Made by a program: the position numbers and the translations under genes. A DNA stretch of 64,000 nt from Catalinimonas alkaloidigena (GTDB lineage: Bacteria; Bacteroidota; Bacteroidia; Cytophagales; Cyclobacteriaceae), in the NCBI RefSeq assembly GCF_029504655.1, contig NZ_JAQFIL010000001.1:3539001-3603000 (forward strand), written 5' to 3'. This document shows positions 53,548-63,521 of the stretch, one piece after another. Position 1 is the stretch's first letter; each line of letters begins with the position of its first letter. Below the pieces are notes generated by a model. That model ran no database searches, had not been told where the DNA came from, and saw nothing but the letters and a program-made list of their open reading frames with translations.

Positions 53548-55035
53548 TCACTCCATTTTTACAGTATCACTTGTTTGCTGTTGCCATGTTTTGATTATTT
53601 CCTTTAACTCTCGAACTTTATTTTGGTATTCATCAACTTCGTAAAGATTATGAAGTTCCTGGGGATCATCTTGCAGGTTAAACAATTGAGACTGATCAAT
53701 TTCCTGTTCACTCCAGTTGAGTTTCCATCCATCCTGGGTCACTACGGTACGCATTCGCTGAAAGATCACTTCATCAAATCTTTCATCTGACAAACTATCC
53801 GGCTTGTCATAGCGTCTGGTCAGGAAAGGATTCCATTCTATAAAAACCGGATCATTTGTCGCGCTTTCTCCGGTAATCAAAGGCAATAAACTTTTTCCCT
53901 GCATCTGATCAGGAACTTTCTTTCCCACTAATTCTAATAGTGTCGGCACCAGATCAATATGACTGACGGCTTGGGTAATAACAACTGCATGCATAGCAGG
54001 CACATGCATTATCCAGGGAATGCGGGAAGAAGGCTCATACATCAGTCGTTTGGGAGCCAGGTTAAACTTACCCATCATTTTTCCATGTTCGCTTGTATAA
54101 ACGATGATGGTATTTTCTTCCAAATTCAGCTCATGCAGTTTCTCTCTGATAGCACCTACGGAGAGGTCTACCTGATGCACTAGCCCCCAGTACTTGGCCA
54201 TCTCTGTCTTTAGGGCATCTATATCCAAATTTTTGCTGGCAGCGGCAATGATATGTTCGCGTAAAGGGGCATCTTCTTTCAACGGCATACCATAGGTTTC
54301 ATCCAATGTGATAGCTGCTGGATCATGCAGATCATTGAAAGGTCCCGTATTGGGTGTATGAGGTTCCAGAAAGCCTAGGTACAGGATGAATGGATTATTT
54401 TGGTGTGCTTCTAGGTAGGCCAACGCCTCCTCTTCCATGAACTTTGATTTGGTATGTGCATAGGGTAAAGTTGCGGCAAAGCTACGGGAGAAGGTTCTAG
54501 AGTCTTTATTATCAGGTACATAGCCTTTATCGAGAAGCCAGTAATGGTAATCGCTAAATTTGGTTGTAGCATCGCCAGTATAACCATCTTCAGTAGAAAT
54601 TCGGGTCTCAAAACCCTGCCATGCCTCCAGTTCATTGCCCAGGTGCCATTTACCTATGTAAGCGGTGGCATATTCCGAATCGTCTATGAGTTCAGGCAAG
54701 GTATTTATTGCTTCAGGTAAAGGAATATTATTCGTAGTTACTCCGGTGGTATGAGGGTACAAACCTGTCAGGATAGTAGACCTTGCCGGTGAACAATGCG
54801 GCTGCGTAACATACGCATTGATAAACACAATGCCCTCTTCACCTAACTTATTCAGATTAGGGGTTCTGATTTGCGCATTGCCATAGGGAGCAGAAGTATC
54901 ATAACGTTGCTCATCTGTAAGCACAAAGACTAAGTTCGGTTTTTGTAGATGAGTGACTTCAGCGTTTTCCTGCTCAGACAGAGCACAAGCAGTAAGGTAT
55001 AAAGAAATAGTGATGACTAATACCTTATGACTCAT
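53548..55035 (-). CDS. Sulfatase (lipoprotein, formylglycine-dependent)
   Basis: About 495 residues from the ATG at 55035, which gives a lipoprotein signal (VITISLYLTACALS, Cys); a frame from 55125 would add 30 residues before it. The catalytic domain has NLVFVLTDEQRYDTSAPYGN (metal Asp residues), and the formylglycine motif CSPAR in TQPHCSPARSTILTG. GKWHLGNELEAW gives the substrate Lys-His block and IVYTSEHGKMMGKF the second metal region. It hydrolyses sulfate esters, probably from polysaccharides, in the periplasm. A sulfatase-maturing radical-SAM enzyme is needed and must lie elsewhere. It is 121 bp from the SusD start. Confidence 0.92.
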   Translation of the reverse strand: MSHKVLVITISLYLTACALSEQENAEVTHLQKPNLVFVLTDEQRYDTSAPYGNAQIRTPNLNKLGEEGIVFINAYVTQPHCSPARSTILTGLYPHTTGVTTNNIPLPEAINTLPELIDDSEYATAYIGKWHLGNELEAWQGFETRISTEDGYTGDATTKFSDYHYWLLDKGYVPDNKDSRTFSRSFAATLPYAHTKSKFMEEEALAYLEAHQNNPFILYLGFLEPHTPNTGPFNDLHDPAAITLDETYGMPLKEDAPLREHIIAAASKNLDIDALKTEMAKYWGLVHQVDLSVGAIREKLHELNLEENTIIVYTSEHGKMMGKFNLAPKRLMYEPSSRIPWIMHVPAMHAVVITQAVSHIDLVPTLLELVGKKVPDQMQGKSLLPLITGESATNDPVFIEWNPFLTRRYDKPDSLSDERFDEVIFQRMRTVVTQDGWKLNWSEQEIDQSQLFNLQDDPQELHNLYEVDEYQNKVRELKEIIKTWQQQTSDTVKME

Positions 55036-55156
55036 AGCAGCCCGTTTAGCAGAATACTTTAAATGTATGACCGTATCAAAAGATTTTGTTTGCAGTTTTT
55101 GAGAGAATATTCTACCTAAAAACATGTTTATACATTTGATACGGTCAATAAATCAT

Positions 55157-56917
55157 TTAGTATCCCGGGTTCTGAGATAAATCAGCCTGAATATTCTTTT
55201 CAATTTCACTAAAAGGGATTGGCCACAGATCATTATGATCGGCATAGGTATCACCATCAAATGGGTTGTATTTTCTTGTTCTTTCTACCAGTTTACCTAA
55301 ACGTGTGAGTGTGAGCAGGCGAAATTCCTCGAGATATAATTCACGAGCTCTTTCATCCAGTATATAATCAATGTCCACTTCGCCAGCAGAAATCGGGGGA
55401 GCCTGGGCACGGTTGCGTACCATATTGATATCATTGGCAGCTCCCTGTTGATCGCCCATTCCCAGATAAGCCTCTGCTCTTAGCAAATAGGTTTCGGCCA
55501 GGCGAATGGCATACACATCACGGAAAGCATGATGGCTCCAGGAAAGTCCGCCTTCTACCACTGGATCTACCAAAAAGGCAGGTTCAGGCTGTTGGCCAGG
55601 CGTAGAGGTTTTGGTAATCCAGGGATACATGTTGCGGGTGGTATCATTGAGACTTGCCATTAATATGGGCAGATTGTCTTTGAAAATCCATTTTCCATTA
55701 TGTTCGCTATCTGGATTACGGACAATAAAATCCCTCACAATGTTGGCCGATGAGTTTCTGATATCCTGATCGTATCCGCTTCTTTGCCATAAGGTTTCAA
55801 AGAAAAAGTGAGAAGGTCTGGTAAAGCCAGAGCTACGTCCTGCTGTATATGCATTGGGATTGGGGACAAGGGTACTACTAGAACCGTCAGAATTTTCAAT
55901 TTTTGCCTGCCAGGCCCGGGGTGAGAAAAGACGCTCCAACAAAGGGCCACCCCCAAAACTTTGATCATAGCCACCAGGGGTTTGCCATTCGTACTGTAAT
56001 ACCCAGATAGCTTCTGTATTTCCACTGCTACGATTTTGATTGCCCTGGCGGAAAAGATCCCAGTATACATCGGTTTCATATTGAGGAATCAAAAACTTTT
56101 CATCTTTTAAGCTACCAAACCTTTCTGTCATGAGCGCAGTACTGCTATGATCAATCACGGCTGAAGCAGCATCTACCGCATCCTGCCATTGTTCAAGGGA
56201 GATATATATTTCAGATAATAAATGAAAGGCGGCAAGGCGGTTGAGTTTATGGTCAGGGGCACTATCGATATCTGGCAGGACGGCAGCAGCCTCTTCCAGA
56301 TCAGCAGCAGCCTGCTGGTACACTTCTGCCCGGGATGCACGAGTATAATCTCTTTTGGGAGATTTAGTTTCACTCAGTACGAGCGGTACGCCACCGAAAA
56401 GATTAGCCAGCATTTTTAGCATGTAGCCCCGAAAAAACTTTGCTTCGGCAGTATAAGCAGCTTTCTCTTCGGCAGTTAGTTCATTGTTATCTGAATTGGC
56501 TCTTTCTATGATGACATTGGCATCAAAAATAATCCGGTAGGCAGGTCGCCATAAAGGATCATAAACCAGACTATTGTTAGTAGGCAATAGCAAAGATGAT
56601 AAGTTTGTACCAAATCCGATATCTTTATGTAGATGGCATATATCTGTTCCCTGTATTCCAACATTGGGAAACATATTGGAACCTGCACTGGAGAAAAAGT
56701 CATCTCTTACCCGATTATAAAGTTTAAGTACGGCAGCTTCATAATCCGCACTGCTTACATAGGAATTTTCGGGAGAGTAAAAGTCAACAGGCTCTGTTTT
56801 CAGGAAATCATCTTCATCGCAGGCACAAAATACCAGGAGCATGCAAAGCATTAGTATTTTGTTTTGATACCCTAAAGTAATATATAATCTATGTTTGACA
56901 TTTATATTAAAATACAT
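55157..56917 (-). CDS. RagB/SusD family nutrient-uptake outer-membrane lipoprotein
   Basis: A 586-residue lipoprotein with the lipobox Cys in MLLVFCACDEDDFL (about residue 33). The SusD features are DFYSPENSYVSSADYEAAVL, FFRGYMLKMLANLFGGVPLV, PLVLSETKSPKRDYTRASRA and, in the C-terminal half, AIRLAETYLLRAEAYLGMGD and ARELYLEEFRLLTLTRLGKL. It lies 11 bp after the preceding SusC stop and works as its substrate-binding lid. The signal peptide n-region is long; a start at the second Met (about 56851) would shorten it. Confidence 0.93.
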   Translation of the reverse strand: MYFNINVKHRLYITLGYQNKILMLCMLLVFCACDEDDFLKTEPVDFYSPENSYVSSADYEAAVLKLYNRVRDDFFSSAGSNMFPNVGIQGTDICHLHKDIGFGTNLSSLLLPTNNSLVYDPLWRPAYRIIFDANVIIERANSDNNELTAEEKAAYTAEAKFFRGYMLKMLANLFGGVPLVLSETKSPKRDYTRASRAEVYQQAAADLEEAAAVLPDIDSAPDHKLNRLAAFHLLSEIYISLEQWQDAVDAASAVIDHSSTALMTERFGSLKDEKFLIPQYETDVYWDLFRQGNQNRSSGNTEAIWVLQYEWQTPGGYDQSFGGGPLLERLFSPRAWQAKIENSDGSSSTLVPNPNAYTAGRSSGFTRPSHFFFETLWQRSGYDQDIRNSSANIVRDFIVRNPDSEHNGKWIFKDNLPILMASLNDTTRNMYPWITKTSTPGQQPEPAFLVDPVVEGGLSWSHHAFRDVYAIRLAETYLLRAEAYLGMGDQQGAANDINMVRNRAQAPPISAGEVDIDYILDERARELYLEEFRLLTLTRLGKLVERTRKYNPFDGDTYADHNDLWPIPFSEIEKNIQADLSQNPGY

Positions 56918-56928
56918 GGTTGTTGCTT

Positions 56929-59900
56929 TTAGAATGTAACATTAATACCAAGTGAGTAACTTTCCATTACCGGCCTACCAGTACGGGTAATACCCTGACC
57001 TGTTTCGGGATCCCATCCCTCCCAGTCAGTGATTGTTAACAGGTTTCTGCCGCTAAGCGTAATTTTTACATCCTGTATGGATGCCCACTCTACCGAACCA
57101 AGGTTGTATGACAGAGAGACGTTTCTGAGGCGCACAAAACTTCTGGGAGAATAGCGAGTACCCGCAATACCGCCCGAACCTTTGATGCCCGGCCTTTGGT
57201 ATTTTGCCCCAGGGTTTTCAGGTGTCCAGTAGTCTATCCCTTCAGGAAAAGTGATATTAAAATGATTTTCCTGATTATAGATCTGGAAGTCATAAAAACT
57301 CTCCTCGCCCAAATAACGATCTTTACCTCCCTGCACTGAGTTGATGAAAAGTCTGAAAGTGAATTTTTCATAATTTAGTACGTTGTTGATCCCAAACCGA
57401 TAGGCAGGTAATCTATTACCAATAATTTTTCGGTCATTTCCATCAATCGCATTGTCATCATTAAGGTCAACTACTCGATAGGCACCAAACTCATACCCAT
57501 TGGGAATTTCATCATCTACCTGCCAGATACCATCTATTTGGTAATCATATATTACTCCAGTGGATTGTCCGATGAATAAACCTTCTGAAACCAGATCATC
57601 CTCCTCTCCATCTCCATCCACATCAAAACCAAGCAAAGTATTGATTCTGTTTCTGTTGCTGGAAAAATTGAAATCGGTAGTCCAGGTAAAATTATTCCGC
57701 TGAATATTTACTGAGGAAAGTGATAATTCAATACCTTCATTATGTATTTCTCCCAGGTTATCAGGGAATATCTCAAAACGGCTGACACCCGGGATATCCA
57801 CTTCATAAAGTAAATCGGTAGTATTATTGTTATAGTAATTAATAGAACCTTTCAAGCGACCGTTATTTACGCTGAAGTCAACTCCCAGATTAACGCCGGT
57901 AGTTTTTTCCCACCTGAGGTCTGGGCTTTCCAGGGCGCTTATCCACTGCGTAAAAAGCGGACTTCCATCTGCGGTTACATATCCAGGACCACCTGATACC
58001 TCAGCCAATGTTTGGTAGCGGCCGATGGTCCGATTTCCTGTGGTCCCATAGGAAGCTCTGAGTTTTAGAAAACTCACCCAATCCGATAAGGAATGCATAA
58101 ATGATTCTTCAGATATCACCCATCCGACGGCTAAGGAAGGAAAAGTGCCGAATTTATTTTTTTCACTAAAGCCTGAAAAGCCATCTCTGCGTATGGTTCC
58201 GGTAATCAGGTATCTATCGAGTAGTTTATAGGAAATTCGGCCCATATTGTACAAACTGGATTCTTTCCATCCACCAGAGGTCACCCTTTGCTGATCGGCA
58301 GCGGCGGCTTGCAGTCTGTTGAAGCCCAGAACATCTTTGGCAAAGTTTGATCCTTCGGCATTTGTAAAAGACAACGCTCTTTCCTCAACTCCATACAAAA
58401 GGGTAACATCTATCTCATGACCGTTATTGAAGATTTTACTGTATGACAATATATTATCCAGGCTCCAGGTATATTCTTTATCATGTCTTTTATATCCATA
58501 TCCTTGAAAGCTGGAGCCATGAGCGCCGAAATAATTGTTATCAATAGTCTGGTAATTATTGCCAAATCGCAGCTTATAATTCAGACCTTCAACCGGCAAC
58601 TGAACGGTACCGGTGAGGTTTGCATTAATATTCAAACGCTTATCTTCTACATCGGCACCAGCCTCTATGATTGGATTTACAGGGTTACCGGTAGGGCGAT
58701 CTACCAACTGTCCGTCTTCATCATAAGGATGAGCAAAAGGTTCAAGATATCGATCAGCCAAGCCAAAGGTTTGAGGTCCGTAGTCACTAAGGCTGATAAA
58801 ACTTTGAACATCAACATCCAACCAATCCGTAATGGCACTTCCAAGATTGATTCTCCCATTAATTCTTTCGTAATATTCATCTATCAGATGGCCATCCTGC
58901 CGGGTATATCCTATGGAAGTAAAATAGTTATTATATTCTGTAGAGTTAGCAATGGACACATTATGTGTGGTAGTATAAGGATTGTCATTGGTGACATAAT
59001 CGTACCAGTCAAAAGACCTTCCTAAATTAAATTGCCTGATTTCATGACTTGTTTTAAAGTTGGTAGTCTCCGTCCAGTCAGGGTTAGGTTCCAGGTATCC
59101 TGATACCTCGGTTCTACTTTGGAAAATGTCGGAATGAGCGATTTTTTCCATAAACCTATCCGGATTAGTTTGTGCCCTCAACTCATAGTGAGGCTGTTGA
59201 AATGAATATTGTCCTGAGTAGGAAATAACCGGTTTTCCTCCGGCTGCTCCTCCAGACTTGGTGGTAATCATGATCACTCCATTGGCAGCCTGTGAACCGT
59301 ATATAGCAGTGGCTGATGCATCTTTAAGCACATCTACTGATTTAATATCATTGGGATTGATGTCTATCAACGCCCCTCGGTAGATCACCTGATCTACTAC
59401 AATGAGGGGTGCCTGTTCGCCAGAAAGAGAAGTTTGCCCTCGGATAGAAATAGAGGGATTTTGACCAGCCTGGTTTACCTGAGACACATTCAATCCCGGT
59501 ACAGTTCCCTGTAAACCCTCCATAACAGACACATTAGGTTGCTCACTAATCGCATCCATGTCAGCCCGGGCAATAGCGCCCGTTACATCTTTAGCTTTCT
59601 GGGTGCCATAGCCCACCACTACAATTTCTTCCAGGGACTGTATGTCGGGAGACATATTAATATCAATAGTAGACCGGCCATTGATCTCTACTTCCTGAGA
59701 CATGTAACCAATGGAAGAAAATACCAGGGTAGTTATGTCATCAGCAACAGTCAGGCGATAATTACCGTCTACTCCGGTCACCGTACCAGTGGTAGTACCT
59801 TTAGCCAATACATTGACACCAGGAAGAGGCTCTCCACTTTCTCCATCGGTTACCTGGCCGCTGATGGTTTGTGCCAGCCTCATATGTTCCTGAACGGACA

Positions 59901-60345
59901 AAGGATCTAAGCTTGTCAGCATACTAACTTTGTTTGGTACGTATTGATTGTCATCTGCACCTACCTCTTTGGGAAGTATTTTTTTAGGCAGTTTATTTTC
60001 TTTAGGTGTAATGACAAAGTGTACCTCATCCAACTGTTTAAATTCCAGTCCATGCGGTTTCAACACCGTTTCTAAAGCCTGCTTAAGTTCCTGTTTTTTC
60101 CAGCGCTGAGTGTTGACCGCTTTTCCGGCTACCAGGTCTTCCTGATAACCAAAAGTGACCTGGTGCTGTGCTTTGATTTTTTCCAGCACCTGATCCAGGC
60201 TCATCGTCTTATCATCCTGAGCATGCGTGTTGGCCACTGATCTCACCGAAGCCAAAGGTTGTTGGGCCAGCGAAGGAATAACACTCACTCCACATAGCAG
60301 TAGGAACAGTAAAAATTTTGCTACAGAAAGTACATTATAATACAT
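56929..60345 (-). CDS. SusC/RagA TonB-linked transporter with STN signalling domain
   Basis: About 1138 residues from the ATG at 60345 (an ATG at 60381 adds 12). After a signal peptide (~1-29, SVIPSLAQQ) an STN domain occurs (~45-110, MSLDQVLEKIKAQHQVTFGY, LKQALETVLKPHGLEFKQLD). It is followed by a carboxypeptidase-like domain (~160-240, GQVTDGESGEPLPGVNVLAK), the plug (~255-365, VPGLNVSQVNQAGQNPSISI and LKDASATAIYGSQAANG) and the barrel ending in SLGINVTF. STN domains signal ligand occupancy to FecR, which fits the neighbouring FecR and sigma genes. It is next to its SusD and sulfatase. Confidence 0.95.
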   Translation of the reverse strand: MYYNVLSVAKFLLFLLLCGVSVIPSLAQQPLASVRSVANTHAQDDKTMSLDQVLEKIKAQHQVTFGYQEDLVAGKAVNTQRWKKQELKQALETVLKPHGLEFKQLDEVHFVITPKENKLPKKILPKEVGADDNQYVPNKVSMLTSLDPLSVQEHMRLAQTISGQVTDGESGEPLPGVNVLAKGTTTGTVTGVDGNYRLTVADDITTLVFSSIGYMSQEVEINGRSTIDINMSPDIQSLEEIVVVGYGTQKAKDVTGAIARADMDAISEQPNVSVMEGLQGTVPGLNVSQVNQAGQNPSISIRGQTSLSGEQAPLIVVDQVIYRGALIDINPNDIKSVDVLKDASATAIYGSQAANGVIMITTKSGGAAGGKPVISYSGQYSFQQPHYELRAQTNPDRFMEKIAHSDIFQSRTEVSGYLEPNPDWTETTNFKTSHEIRQFNLGRSFDWYDYVTNDNPYTTTHNVSIANSTEYNNYFTSIGYTRQDGHLIDEYYERINGRINLGSAITDWLDVDVQSFISLSDYGPQTFGLADRYLEPFAHPYDEDGQLVDRPTGNPVNPIIEAGADVEDKRLNINANLTGTVQLPVEGLNYKLRFGNNYQTIDNNYFGAHGSSFQGYGYKRHDKEYTWSLDNILSYSKIFNNGHEIDVTLLYGVEERALSFTNAEGSNFAKDVLGFNRLQAAAADQQRVTSGGWKESSLYNMGRISYKLLDRYLITGTIRRDGFSGFSEKNKFGTFPSLAVGWVISEESFMHSLSDWVSFLKLRASYGTTGNRTIGRYQTLAEVSGGPGYVTADGSPLFTQWISALESPDLRWEKTTGVNLGVDFSVNNGRLKGSINYYNNNTTDLLYEVDIPGVSRFEIFPDNLGEIHNEGIELSLSSVNIQRNNFTWTTDFNFSSNRNRINTLLGFDVDGDGEEDDLVSEGLFIGQSTGVIYDYQIDGIWQVDDEIPNGYEFGAYRVVDLNDDNAIDGNDRKIIGNRLPAYRFGINNVLNYEKFTFRLFINSVQGGKDRYLGEESFYDFQIYNQENHFNITFPEGIDYWTPENPGAKYQRPGIKGSGGIAGTRYSPRSFVRLRNVSLSYNLGSVEWASIQDVKITLSGRNLLTITDWEGWDPETGQGITRTGRPVMESYSLGINVTF

Positions 60346-60429
60346 GTTGATTAGTTTTAGGATTGTGTAAATGAATCGCATAGCCTGTCAGGCAAATGCT
60401 CCCCACCCTTATGTTTGTCGGGCTTTCTT

Positions 60430-61452
60430 TTAAGTACTGCTTAAGGTGATCGTTTCATGTGTTTTTTCTACTTTAAGTTGAAAAATTTCGGATAAATAGC
60501 GAAGCATCATATCCAGGTCTGTGGTACGAAGTTCTGCCGTCATGATCATTTCCTCAGGCTCAACGCCCTGAGTAATGACAGTGTAGCCAAAGTGGTCTTC
60601 AATCAATTCTATCACCTCAGAAAGAGGGGCTTTTTCAAATACAAAAACTCCCGCAGTCCAGGATATATACTTTTCTGTTTGAGCTATGGCTTTGGTGATT
60701 TTTCCTTCCTGTACCGAGACGAGTTCGCCCGGTTGCATATGCACCTCTACCTTTTCAGACTTATTGATTGCCTGGGGTAAACTGAGGCGAATACTCCCTT
60801 CTTCAAGCAGTATTTGGTTTTCATCACGACGATTGTTTACGTTGAACCTCGTTCCCAGCACAGTAATTGCGACCTCATCCGAATAGACGACAAACTTCTG
60901 ATCATCTTCGGTATGCACTACAGAAAAGTAAGCTTCCCCCTCCAGAGAGACAGTCCGTTCACTATCACCGAGCCATCCTGAGGAGTAGTGTAAACTGGAA
61001 TTAGCCCCTAAGACAACTGATGATCCATCAGGAAGTATAAGCTCCTGAGTTTGGCCAAACTCAGTTTGGTAGCTGATGCCAAACAGAGCATGATTCACAT
61101 CCTGTACCTTTAGCATCACAAATGTTACGGCGAGCACCAAGGCTATAGAGGCTGCTACGGCATACCATGGAAAAGCCATAATTTTTTGGTTTTTGACTTT
61201 ATACCTGCCTGTAGAACGATTCTTTACTATATCACGCCACACCTGCGCTGCATCCTCCTCTGTGGGTTCATTCGCAGTGAAATGCATACTTCGCAAAATA
61301 GCAGCTGCCTCCAGAATATCCTGCCTTTGCTCAGGATGGTCTTGAAGCCATTTTTTCCAATAGATGTCTGCTGTTTCCTCTTCGGACAAGACCCAACGCT
61401 GAAAATAGGCGTCTGCTACAAATTCTTCTATTGAAAAGCTGCGGTAATCCAT
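60430..61452 (-). CDS. FecR-type anti-sigma/transmembrane sensor
   Basis: About 340 residues from ATG 61452 (MDYRSFSIEEFVADAYFQRW, a standard N terminus). A cytoplasmic sigma-binding part (~1-85) is followed by one membrane helix (~95-112, WYAVAASIALVLAVTFVML), a FecR periplasmic domain (~130-230, LPDGSSVVLGANSSLHYSSG, EGEAYFSVVHTEDDQKFVVY) and the DUF4974 part (~265-340, APLSEVIELIEDHFGYTVIT). It binds the STN domain of the SusC and holds or activates the sigma factor at the membrane. It lies 222 bp from the sigma gene and 85 bp before SusC. Confidence 0.93.
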   Translation of the reverse strand: MDYRSFSIEEFVADAYFQRWVLSEEETADIYWKKWLQDHPEQRQDILEAAAILRSMHFTANEPTEEDAAQVWRDIVKNRSTGRYKVKNQKIMAFPWYAVAASIALVLAVTFVMLKVQDVNHALFGISYQTEFGQTQELILPDGSSVVLGANSSLHYSSGWLGDSERTVSLEGEAYFSVVHTEDDQKFVVYSDEVAITVLGTRFNVNNRRDENQILLEEGSIRLSLPQAINKSEKVEVHMQPGELVSVQEGKITKAIAQTEKYISWTAGVFVFEKAPLSEVIELIEDHFGYTVITQGVEPEEMIMTAELRTTDLDMMLRYLSEIFQLKVEKTHETITLSST

Positions 61453-61674
61453 AATGGGTGTTTTATTATAAGTTCTTTGATTCACCCATTTTACCCCATG
61501 GCTTAGAAGAAATATTTCAAAGTTTATGGTTTGTACTAAAAAAAGAGAGCTATTTTAACATTAAATCAACAAAATGAAGGTTTTGATGCTTAATCTATAA
61601 TTTTAATGGGAGAGAAAATTCCAGAAAGCTTAATACCAGATTTGATAACAGTAAAAATGGCTAAGGCAATATTG

Positions 61675-62337
61675 TTATCCCAGCAGGCTAAAAAGAGCAG
61701 TAATTAGAATCATTTTTTCCCGGAGAAAGGCTATGGCCCTAGCTACCAGTTTGTAGGTTGCTTTGGTGGAGATGCCCAGCACATGCGCTACAGCCTCGTA
61801 GGAAAGTTGGTCAAAAAATTTAAGAAAGATAACCTCACGCTGCTTCTGGGTCAGTAGGTTGAGCGCATTTTGTAGTTTGTCTCTTTGCCCGTCCTGGGTT
61901 TCCCGTAGAATAAATTTAGTTTCAACTGAGGTGTCAAAAGAAAAATGATAAGCCGCTTCAACAGCAACTGAGGGTGAGTTTTGTGCCTGAGCCTTCAGGA
62001 TAATATTTCTTAAAGCTTTGTACTGATAAGGTTTGATAGCACGGATGCGAGAGGGTTTAGAGCGGTACTTCCAGAGATTAATAAATAAATCATGAATGCT
62101 GTCTTTTACTAGATCATGCTGATTGCATAGCTTCATCCCGTAATTATACAAGCTGCGAAAAGAAATCTAATACAATAAATCGAAAGCTGAATCATCACCT
62201 TTTATAAAGGACTCCCACAACTCTTGCTCAGAGCGTTTATGGGTTAGATGTGTAATTGATTTTCCAATAGCACTATCATGCTTATCCTTTGGCAGTCGGT
62301 TAAGCTCGGAGACGATGGACAAATGGCTCTCAGGCAT
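61675..62337 (-). pseudogene. FecI-type sigma-70 factor with in-frame amber codon
   Basis: From an ATG at 62337 the frame runs to the stop at 61675 (220 codons plus stop), interrupted once by TAG at 62167-62169 (codon 57). Before it, ELWESFIKGDDSAFDLLY is the standard N-terminal helix of this sigma group; after it, ISFRSLYNYGMKLCNQHDLV, KDSIHDLFINLWKYR (region 2) and TQKQREVIFLKFFDQLSYEA plus VLGISTKATYKLV (region 4) are intact. Without the stop it is a normal Bacteroidota FecI-like sigma. A shortened protein could start at TTG 62151, losing region 2.1. It belongs to the FecR-SusCD block downstream. Confidence 0.75.
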
Positions 62338-63521
62338 GGTAGATCGTAATTCAAGTGTTTATAATTACACTCTTTTTTACATTATCGCAAGTAAACCACT
62401 ATTTTACAAAAAATTTATTAGTCTTATTATCTACAATATATATGCTGACTCATTGAGTGCACCTCTATCAATATCTTCAACAATAATGTCTTTCAGCAAG
62501 TGACCACCTTCTTTCTGGGGCTTATCACGTATTCATAATTTATCTCTTCAAAATCCACGCTATACACTATCTCTTATCTCCTACATGGGTGTAGTCAAAG
62601 AAGTCTATTTATTGAGCCTGAAAAGTGCAATAATCGCTTATATTTAAATAGTATAGCAGTGTATTGTATACCCATTATAGTTGAGTTTCCCATGAAGATA
62701 GTTTAACAGTAGATTTACAAAACAATGCCTTGATAAAGCTAATCTGAATAAAAAGTTAGTGAAAGGCTCGAGAGTTTGCTACTTCTAGCGCTGTAATTAA
62801 ATTACCAATAGTTTTATCTGAAGGAAATAAGCAAGATGAGAACTTAAAGCATACTAAATTATCATAAGCAATACGGTGACCCATTTAAGTGTATTAATCC
62901 TATCAAATATGCCTAAATGAAATAACTTGGTATGTGCTAAGAAAAACAGTAGAAACCAGCTATATTTTAGTATGCTTAGCCATAGGAATAAATTTATTGC
63001 TTAGTTTTTCTGGTAGATAGCAGCTTTATGAACAACAACTTTTTTTTTAATTTTCTATGATCTTCTTTCTCCAGCCATCACATGTTCTACTGAGTAGATG
63101 AAAGCGTCTTTTTATGATGAAAAAAACAAATCAAAAATACATGCAAATAAGTGCAGATAATAAATTTTAAGGAAGGATTATGCCAGGAATTGTTATATTT
63201 TTGATTGCTTATATTATTCATACGTTTATTTTTCAGGATTAAAATTGCTCAACGAGGCAAGCACGTGCTGAATTCACCACAAGGTATTGTAACTTTTAAA
63301 ATATCCTGTGATCTGCTTCTCTCTATTTACTCCTGAATAGCTAATAATTTACTTTATCTTTCTCTTGATTTGAACAATCTTTATAAACAATGTGTACTAG
63401 TAAAGTGTAATTATATTATACAAAGCTACTAAGAATTCTTGTCCTGCCTGATGGCGATTCAGACCCTTCATGTATGGCCTATCTTACTAAACCGCGCTTA
63501 TAAAAAATTTTACATTTATCT
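62338..63521. other. 1.2-kb gene-free region
   Basis: An AT-rich interval between the sigma gene start and the desaturase gene. No credible frame of more than ~60 codons fits a protein, and no tRNA, CRISPR or terminal repeats were seen. It must hold the promoters for the sigma-gene side and for the desaturase. The only notable compositional feature is a GC-richer bit at about 63250-63290 (CAACGAGGCAAGCACGTGC). The large size suggests decayed coding sequence or an unrecognised RNA. Confidence 0.4.

Noticed and set aside
62338..63521. CRISPR array or integron-like repeats in the 1.2-kb gap
   Set aside because: No regularly spaced repeats were found when reading the stretch; it is only AT-rich.
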